A DNA stretch of 6,815 bases, from assembly GCA_903903935.1 (NCBI GenBank), contig CAIVAX010000367.1:1-6815 (forward strand), read 5' to 3'. This DNA is from an uncultured Hyphomicrobiales bacterium (GTDB taxonomy: Bacteria > Pseudomonadota > Alphaproteobacteria > Rhizobiales > Beijerinckiaceae). A model generated the notes under the pieces. That model made no database searches and had not been told where the DNA came from. It worked only from the letters and a program-made list of their open reading frames with translations. This document shows, one piece after another, positions 1 through 4,729 of this stretch. Numbering within the stretch: position 1 is the first letter of the stretch; each line of letters opens with the position of its first letter. The translations under genes were made by a program, and so were the position numbers.

Positions 1-129
1 CGCCTTCATGCGCTCCTGCGTGCCAATCTGAATGACAACGGACCATTTGCGCTCGAGCGATTTCTCAATCAGCCCCGGCAGAACCCGATCCAGCGGTTGG
101 CGCGTGAGATGGTAGAACCAGATCTCCAT
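1..129 (-). CDS. holC: DNA polymerase III subunit chi, 5' part only
   Basis: Chi is an accessory subunit of the DNA polymerase III clamp loader. In the known family it binds psi and single-stranded DNA-binding protein (SSB), linking the replicase to SSB-coated lagging-strand template in the cytoplasm. Only the first 43 codons are in the window; the gene runs off the left edge. The visible N-terminus begins MEIWFYHL and continues with QPLD, VLPGLIEKSLER and W-VVIQ, the typical first strand and helix of alphaproteobacterial HolC. The ATG lies at 129-127 and shares one base with the TGA stop of the upstream gene (TGATG). There is no good Shine-Dalgarno sequence before it, so translation probably depends on ribosomes finishing the upstream gene. 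pepA lies one gene upstream, and pepA-holC is a classical pairing, which supports the call. Identification is confident even though most of the protein is unseen. Confidence 0.9.
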   Translation of the reverse strand, partial: MEIWFYHLTRQPLDRVLPGLIEKSLERKWSVVIQIGTQERMKA

Positions 130-671
130 CAATCAGCCGCGACAAGAACAAATTCGCGCTCAGTGCGTGTCCAGATCATGCCAATATCACCAGCCTGACC
201 GGCATGTTCCTCCGTCTTACCGGCCAGCTCGACATCGCCGCGCTCAATCGACGCACGCAGAAAATCGGCAACCTCCGCCGTCATGCCGTGCAAAGTGGCT
301 GCGGCGCGCCGCGCTGGCCAACCAATGATCGAGACCACCGCCGCCTGTTGAATACGAAAGAATATGTCGCGCAAATTGGCATCAGCAGAAGCACCAATGC
401 GCGCGGTAAATCTGACGAATTGGTCATCTTTACACAACAGCTGACCATCAACCTTGGCATCGGTGACCAGATCCAGCACGCGCACACCCTCAGCCAGCTC
501 GCCGCGCGAGACGACGACAGGGCGAATAAATTCAATCTTGATCCCTGGCGCAGCCTGAGGGAATTTTTTGATAATGGCCTCACAGCTTGCCGCAGCCAGA
601 ACAGTCTGTGCACTCACAAAGGACAGAGCGATCAAAGCTAGCGGCAGAATGTGAAATAGGCGCAAGCGCAT
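129..671 (-). CDS. Small exported protein of unknown function
   Basis: I do not recognise this 180-residue protein. Residues 1-27 form a clear Sec-type signal peptide: basic MRLR, a hydrophobic stretch (about 6-20), then a VLAAAS region that offers signal peptidase I sites around residues 26-28. The Cys at 30 does not sit in a proper lipobox, because the -3 position is Ala, so a lipoprotein is unlikely. The mature part of about 150 residues has only two cysteines, C30 and C80, which could form a disulfide in the periplasm. It looks beta-rich at about 43-93, mostly helical at about 97-143 and ends with a short strand-like segment (GMIWTRTEREFVLV). No catalytic motif or later membrane span is visible. 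The ATG at 671 has a strong ribosome site (GAGAGG, 5 nt away). The gene starts 19 bp after pepA and overlaps holC by one base, so it is almost certainly co-transcribed with them. The signal peptide, codon-like composition and tight packing make a real gene likely; its role is open. Confidence 0.82.
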   Translation of the reverse strand: MRLRLFHILPLALIALSFVSAQTVLAAASCEAIIKKFPQAAPGIKIEFIRPVVVSRGELAEGVRVLDLVTDAKVDGQLLCKDDQFVRFTARIGASADANLRDIFFRIQQAAVVSIIGWPARRAAATLHGMTAEVADFLRASIERGDVELAGKTEEHAGQAGDIGMIWTRTEREFVLVAAD

Positions 672-676
672 CAGGA

Positions 677-682
677 CCTCTC
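677..682 (-). promoter_or_regulatory. Ribosome binding site of the exported-protein gene
   Basis: GAGAGG on the minus strand lies 5 nt before the ATG at 671, inside the 19-bp gap after pepA. It supports this start and indicates independent ribosome loading, in contrast to the downstream holC, which lacks such a site. Confidence 0.7.
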
Positions 683-690
683 ACCCCAGA

Positions 691-2250
691 TCAATGTTCG
701 TAATGATCGGCCACGAGTTTATCGAGCAACCGAACGCCCCAACCCGAACCCCAACTTTGATTAATATCGCTGCTGGGTGAGCCCATGCCTGTGCCCGCAA
801 TATCCAGATGCGCCCAAGGCGTCTCATTGACAAAGCGTTGCAGGAATTGCGCCGCCGTGATCGAGCCTGCATTGCGTCCGCCAATATTTTTCATATCGGC
901 AAATTGCGAGTCGAGCATTTTGTCATAGGCCGGGCCCATGGGCATGCGCCAGACTTTTTCGCCCGTCGCTTGACCAGCAGCGCTCAGACGCGCCGATAAT
1001 TCATCATTATTGGAGAAGAGACCGGCATATTCCTTGCCCAGCGCCACAAGAATAGCACCCGTCAAAGTCGCCAGATTGATCATAAACCCGGGCTGATATT
1101 TGTGCTGCACATACCAAAGCACATCGGCCAGAACCAAACGACCTTCAGCATCGGTATTGATCACTTCGACTGTCTGTCCCGACATGGTCTTGACGATATC
1201 GCCAGGCCTTTGCGCATTGCCATCAGGCATATTCTCAACCAGACCAATAGCACCAATCACATTGACCTTGGCCTTGCGACTGGCCAGTGCATGCATCAGC
1301 CCTACAACGCAAGCCGCGCCCGCCATATCGCCCTTCATATCCTCCATGCCGCCCGCAGGCTTGATGGAAATGCCGCCCGTATCAAAGCAAACACCTTTGC
1401 CGATAAAAGCAATTGGTTTGGCCTCACTCTTGGCTTTGCCGCGCGCGGCTTTGGCGCCATTCCAATGCATCACCACCATGCGGCTTTCGCGCACTGAGCC
1501 CTGACCAACGCCCAGCAAAGCGCCCATGCCCAATTTCTGCATGGCTTTGACATCGAGAATCTCAACCTTCACGCCAAGCTTTTCGAGCTGCTTGGCGCGC
1601 TTAGCGAATTCGACCGGATAAAGAATATTCGCAGGCTCATTGACCAAATCGCGCGCTAGACTAATGCCATTCGCCAAGCCTTGACGGGCTGGCAATTGCG
1701 CGCGGACTTCGGCGGGATTAGTCACCGCAATCTCGATCTGCACTTTGGCTGGTTCAGCGCCCTCATCATCGGGCTTTTTCTTGGTCTTGTAGGTATCAAA
1801 CTTATAGGCGCGCAGTTTCAACCCCAGCATGAGATCGGCCGCATCAGCTGCAGAATGCTCACCCTCTGGCGGATCGAAAACAACCACGACCTTGGCGGCG
1901 CGTCCCAGTTTGCCTTGAATAAAGCCACCCAGATTGATCAAGCCATCCTGAGCCTGCGGATCGGCTTTCTTGGCTTGATGCGTGCCCACCACTAAGAGAC
2001 GATCAACCGACAGACCATGGGGAGCCAACAGCTCCATCGTGCTCTTGGCAGCGCCTTTGAACTGGGCGGCTGTGGCGGCCTTGGCAACAAAAGCGGCCGC
2101 CTCGCCCAGAATGGTTTTGGTCGCTTTGCCCAATGCCCCATCGACCCCGGCCAGAATGACCAAAGTGGTGGCGGGTACTGTTTTGGCGGCTTTGGCCGCA
2201 AATTTAACATCCTTGAGCGAAATGAAATCCACGTCCAAAACATGCGACAT
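691..2250 (-). CDS. pepA: Leucyl aminopeptidase (peptidase family M17)
   Basis: This is a cytosolic two-metal aminopeptidase that removes N-terminal residues, preferentially leucine, from peptides; family members are usually hexamers. The 519-residue length is normal. Residues 1 to about 180 form the variable N-terminal domain, and about 190-519 the catalytic domain. The M17 signature NTDAEGRL is at 365-372. All expected active-site residues can be placed by motif: metal ligands K285, D290, D308, D367 and E369 and catalytic K297 and R371, within [15 protein letters not shown] and MKGDMAGAA. The ATG at 2250 has GAGGA 7 nt upstream. Two Lys/Ala-rich stretches (about 153-169 and 266-278) look like surface loops longer than in E. 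coli PepA. The gene is first in a minus-strand operon with an exported protein and holC, and is divergent from lptF. E. coli PepA also binds DNA in Xer recombination and transcriptional control; nothing here shows whether this protein does so. Confidence 0.97.
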   Translation of the reverse strand: MSHVLDVDFISLKDVKFAAKAAKTVPATTLVILAGVDGALGKATKTILGEAAAFVAKAATAAQFKGAAKSTMELLAPHGLSVDRLLVVGTHQAKKADPQAQDGLINLGGFIQGKLGRAAKVVVVFDPPEGEHSAADAADLMLGLKLRAYKFDTYKTKKKPDDEGAEPAKVQIEIAVTNPAEVRAQLPARQGLANGISLARDLVNEPANILYPVEFAKRAKQLEKLGVKVEILDVKAMQKLGMGALLGVGQGSVRESRMVVMHWNGAKAARGKAKSEAKPIAFIGKGVCFDTGGISIKPAGGMEDMKGDMAGAACVVGLMHALASRKAKVNVIGAIGLVENMPDGNAQRPGDIVKTMSGQTVEVINTDAEGRLVLADVLWYVQHKYQPGFMINLATLTGAILVALGKEYAGLFSNNDELSARLSAAGQATGEKVWRMPMGPAYDKMLDSQFADMKNIGGRNAGSITAAQFLQRFVNETPWAHLDIAGTGMGSPSSDINQSWGSGWGVRLLDKLVADHYEH

Positions 2251-2257
2251 AGGGGTA

Positions 2258-2262
2258 TCCTC
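2258..2262 (-). promoter_or_regulatory. Ribosome binding site of pepA
   Basis: GAGGA on the minus strand is 7 nt from the pepA ATG at 2250, an ideal spacing. It fixes the start of PepA at MSHVLD. Confidence 0.7.
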
Positions 2263-2547
2263 AAAGCAGGCGGCAGCTGCCGCAAATCAGTTGTGCTGAT
2301 AAATAGCGCGTTTGGCGATCAAAGTCGCGGGTTTCCTACAAAATTTAGCCCGGGAAGGATCGCTGGGACCAAGCCGCTGCAAGGCGGGGATCGGGCCGGC
2401 TAGGGACACGAAAGCCCAACAGAACTTGCACTGCTGCACTGGAATGGTTAGCCCTATCCTGTCTGTCGGGCCTGCCCCGATCAAGGGGCTTCAGTTTCGG
2501 GACAAAAGAGAGAGACCGGACCCTCTCCCCCGCTGAAGGATCGCGCT

Positions 2548-2553
2548 GAGGGA
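2548..2553 (+). promoter_or_regulatory. Ribosome binding site of lptF
   Basis: GAGGGA lies 8 nt before the GTG at 2562. The in-frame TGA at 2547-2549 overlaps it and rules out any start further upstream, so this site and the GTG together define the LptF N-terminus. Confidence 0.7.
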
Positions 2554-2561
2554 TCGATTGT

Positions 2562-3650
2562 GTGACGCTGATTGACCGCTATATCTTCCGATCCGGATTG
2601 GGCGCCTTTTTGGCTGCCCTGCTCAGCCTGACGGGTGTGATCTGGATCACGCAATCACTGCAGCAATTTGATCTGCTCACCACCAAGGGCCAGAGCCTGA
2701 TCATCTTCTTCGCCCTGACCGGCTTGACCCTTCCCTCGCTGATCGTGCTGATCGCGCCAATTGCTTTGTTCTTTGCCGTGCTGACCACTCTCAATCGCCT
2801 GAATGGGGACAATGAACTTGTGGTGATGACGGCCGCCGGTCTCTCACTGCTGCGCCTGCTGCGCCCCTTTCTGCTGCTGACAGTGCTGATCAGCCTGCTG
2901 ATTGGCGTGATGTCGCTATGGGCTATGCCAGCCAGCTTCCTCAAGATTCGCGACATGATTACCCAAGTGCGCGCCGACTTTCTCACGCGCATTGTCCGCG
3001 AGGGTCAATTCGTCACGCTCGATCAGGGCTTCGTTTTTCACTATCGCGAACGCGGCCCTGATGGCAGTCTGCGCGGCATTTTCATTCAGGATCGCCGTGA
3101 TCCACAACATATCAACACCTATATTGCCGAAGTGGGCGTGAATGTTCAAAAGGACAATCAGAATTATCTGATCTTGCAAAAGGGCAGCGTGCAGCGTCAA
3201 ACACCGGGCGAAGTTGATCCGGTCATGGTCTCTTTCGAAAGCTATGCCATCGATCTGACACAATTTGGCTCGGAGGCAGAGGGCGCCCCGCTCAAGCCGC
3301 GCGAATATGCAACGCTCGATTTGATCAATCTTGATCGCTCCTCCGATTACGTCAAAGCCAATCTGGGACGCTTAATGGGCGAATTGCAGGATCGGTTCAT
3401 AAATCCCCTCTATGCGCTGGTGTTTGGACTGATCGGATTTGCAGCTCTGGGACAGCCACAAACGACAAGACAAGCGCGTGGCCTTCGATTGGGACTGGTG
3501 ATTGCTGGCGTGATCGTGCTGCGCATTGCGGGCTTTGGCGCTTCAGCTCTTGTGGCTAAATCCCTGCAAGCCATCTGGCTCGTTTATGGCCTGCCCATGA
3601 TCGCCATGGCCTTGGCTGTGTGGTTTATCATTTGGGGGAAATCCCGATGA
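2562..3650 (+). CDS. lptF: LPS export ABC transporter permease LptF
   Basis: LptF is one of two inner-membrane subunits of the LptB2FG transporter. This complex extracts lipopolysaccharide from the outer leaflet of the inner membrane and passes it to the periplasmic bridge protein LptC/LptA. The 362 residues fit the YjgP/YjgQ family: three N-terminal membrane helices (about 12-31, 46-78, 98-122), a soluble periplasmic beta domain (about 125-275) and three C-terminal helices (about 281-297, 306-331, 337-358). The cytoplasmic stretch NELVVMTAAGLSLLRLLRP (84-102) is the coupling helix expected to dock on LptB; E85 is placed like the conserved glutamate E84 of E. coli LptF. The start is GTG at 2562, supported by GAGGGA 8 nt upstream, a typical MTLIDRYIFR N-terminus and an in-frame stop just upstream. 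The gene leads an operon with lptG, which overlaps its last 4 bp. LptF rather than LptG is inferred from its first position and sequence style. Confidence 0.95.
   Translation: MTLIDRYIFRSGLGAFLAALLSLTGVIWITQSLQQFDLLTTKGQSLIIFFALTGLTLPSLIVLIAPIALFFAVLTTLNRLNGDNELVVMTAAGLSLLRLLRPFLLLTVLISLLIGVMSLWAMPASFLKIRDMITQVRADFLTRIVREGQFVTLDQGFVFHYRERGPDGSLRGIFIQDRRDPQHINTYIAEVGVNVQKDNQNYLILQKGSVQRQTPGEVDPVMVSFESYAIDLTQFGSEAEGAPLKPREYATLDLINLDRSSDYVKANLGRLMGELQDRFINPLYALVFGLIGFAALGQPQTTRQARGLRLGLVIAGVIVLRIAGFGASALVAKSLQAIWLVYGLPMIAMALAVWFIIWGKSR
3634..3639 (+). promoter_or_regulatory. Ribosome binding site of lptG inside the end of lptF
   Basis: GGGGGA lies 7 nt before the ATG at 3647 and within the last codons of lptF. 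It favours this ATG over the in-frame GTG at 3620, which has no comparable site. CCC at 3643-3645 could pair with part of the G run, so the site may open only when ribosomes are finishing lptF. Confidence 0.6.
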
Positions 3651-4729
3651 TCGGCAAAACCCTCAGCCTCTATTTAATGGGACGCTTTGCGCGTTCCTTC
3701 GCCGCCGTCTTTGGCACGATTTGCCTGCTGATCTTCATTGTAGATTTTGTCGAAATGTTGCGTCGGGCGGGAGATATTCCTGGCGTGACACCTGCCTATA
3801 TTGCGCTGATCACTGTGCTGCGTGTTCCCTCAATTGCTGAACAGACCCTGCCCTTTTCTGTATTGGGCGGCGCCATGTTTGCCTTTCTCACGCTCAGCCG
3901 ACGACTTGAGCTTGTGGTGGCGCGGGCGGCCGGCATTTCAGTCTGGCAAATTCTCACTCCGCCCTTGGCGCTCACCCTGACTCTGGGCATTGCCTGCGTC
4001 ACGCTCTACAGCCCGCTGGCGGCCATTTTCAAATCGCAAGCCGATCAGATGGAAACTGGCATGTTCGGCCGCAATCGCTCCACCAGCGATACCAGCCTGT
4101 GGATCCGCCAGCGCAGTCTGGATGGTCAAGCCATTATACGGGCGGAGCAATCCAGCCAGGGCGGCAGCACGCTGGTCAATGTCACAGCCTATGTCTTTCT
4201 GCCAGACGGGAGATTTCTAGAGCGGGTCGAAGCCGCCTCCGCCCGCCTGATGCCGGGGGTCTGGATGCTCGATCAGGCCCGCATTTTGGCTTTGGGTGAG
4301 GAGCCCAAGCCCGTCGAGACCTATCTGCTGGCCACCAATCTAACCTTGGAACAGGTCACACAATCCTTTGTCGCCCCCGTTGCCGTCCCCTTCTGGCGTC
4401 TGCCCGAAGTCGTTCAGCAAATGAAGGCAGCAGGTCTAGATTCAGTAGGTTACCAACTGCGTTATGTGACCTTGCTGGCCCTGCCCCTCCTCTTGGTCTC
4501 CATGGTCCTTATCGCCGCTTGTTTTTCGTTAAGACTCTTTCGATTTGGTGGCATTGCCCGCATGGTTACCGGTGGAATACTGGCTGGCTTCGTGCTTTAT
4601 GTTGTTGGTAAATTAATGGGTGACCTTGGCACGGCCGGCATGCTTAATGCCACGCTCGCGGCTTGGTCCCCGGCGATTGCGGGAACTCTTGTGGGCATAT
4701 TTGTGCTTTTACATCAGGAAGATGGCTAA
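3647..4729 (+). CDS. lptG: LPS export ABC transporter permease LptG
   Basis: LptG is the partner of LptF in the LptB2FG inner-membrane LPS extractor. With the ATG at 3647 the protein has 360 residues, normal for the family. Membrane helices fall at about 15-36, 50-82, 100-122, 270-294, 303-325 and 333-355, with a periplasmic beta domain at about 125-265 between the third and fourth. The coupling-helix motif RRLELVVARAAGISVWQIL (85-103) is clear, and its glutamate, E88, has the same number as the functionally important E88 of E. coli LptG. PFWRLPEVV (248-256) and ACFSLR (291-296) are also family-typical. The start codon overlaps the lptF stop as ATGA. An in-frame GTG at 3620 would add nine residues (MVYHLGEIP) but lacks a ribosome site and the usual N-terminus, so it was not chosen. 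The stop overlaps the lptD start by one base. Confidence 0.95.
   Translation: MIGKTLSLYLMGRFARSFAAVFGTICLLIFIVDFVEMLRRAGDIPGVTPAYIALITVLRVPSIAEQTLPFSVLGGAMFAFLTLSRRLELVVARAAGISVWQILTPPLALTLTLGIACVTLYSPLAAIFKSQADQMETGMFGRNRSTSDTSLWIRQRSLDGQAIIRAEQSSQGGSTLVNVTAYVFLPDGRFLERVEAASARLMPGVWMLDQARILALGEEPKPVETYLLATNLTLEQVTQSFVAPVAVPFWRLPEVVQQMKAAGLDSVGYQLRYVTLLALPLLLVSMVLIAACFSLRLFRFGGIARMVTGGILAGFVLYVVGKLMGDLGTAGMLNATLAAWSPAIAGTLVGIFVLLHQEDG
4716..4721 (+). promoter_or_regulatory. Ribosome binding site of lptD inside the end of lptG
   Basis: AGGAAG near the end of lptG has its AGGA core 9 nt before the ATG at 4729. It supports that start even though the signal peptide's hydrophobic core begins unusually far downstream. 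Confidence 0.55.

Larger units (their letters stand above)
2251..2561. promoter_or_regulatory. Divergent promoter region between pepA and lptF
   Basis: This 311-bp spacer lies between two genes that face away from each other, so it must contain both promoters and both 5' leaders; no convincing gene lies in it. Promoter matches are weak. Towards lptF, TTGCAC (2426-2431) lies 17 nt before TAGCCC (2449-2454), and TATCCT lies at 2455-2460. Towards pepA, TTGGTC (2372-2367) is followed after 19 nt by TAAATT (2347-2342). None is close to consensus. Other content: a tandem octamer TGCACTGC/TGCACTGG at 2427-2442, a 10-bp direct repeat GAAGGATCGC at 2354-2363 and 2535-2544, a short inverted repeat GCCCC/GGGGC at 2474-2489, and purine/pyrimidine runs before lptF that could pair. 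The regulatory role follows from the layout; the individual sites are guesses. Confidence 0.6.

Noticed and set aside
204..641. A 145-codon plus-strand frame opposite the exported-protein gene
   Set aside because: It has no ribosome site or recognisable protein features, whereas the minus-strand frame has a signal peptide, ribosome site and operon context.
1100..1504. Open frames of about 130 codons on the plus strand opposite pepA
   Set aside because: They are antisense to a complete M17 peptidase with all catalytic residues, show no family features, and have Ser/Pro- or His-rich shadow-like composition.
2474..2489. Inverted repeat GCCCC/GGGGC with a 6-nt loop as a terminator
   Set aside because: No T tract follows, and a terminator would make no sense between two divergent gene starts unless it were an attenuator, for which there is no other evidence.
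2287..2536. Small frames on both strands in the pepA-lptF spacer (65 and 74 codons, non-ATG starts)
   Set aside because: Both begin with TTG and lack a ribosome site; their composition is not protein-like, and they overlap each other in what must be promoter DNA.
3620..3646. Longer LptG starting at GTG 3620
   Set aside because: It would overlap lptF by 31 bp without a ribosome site; the ATG at 3647 has GGGGGA upstream, a classic ATGA overlap and a family-typical N-terminus.
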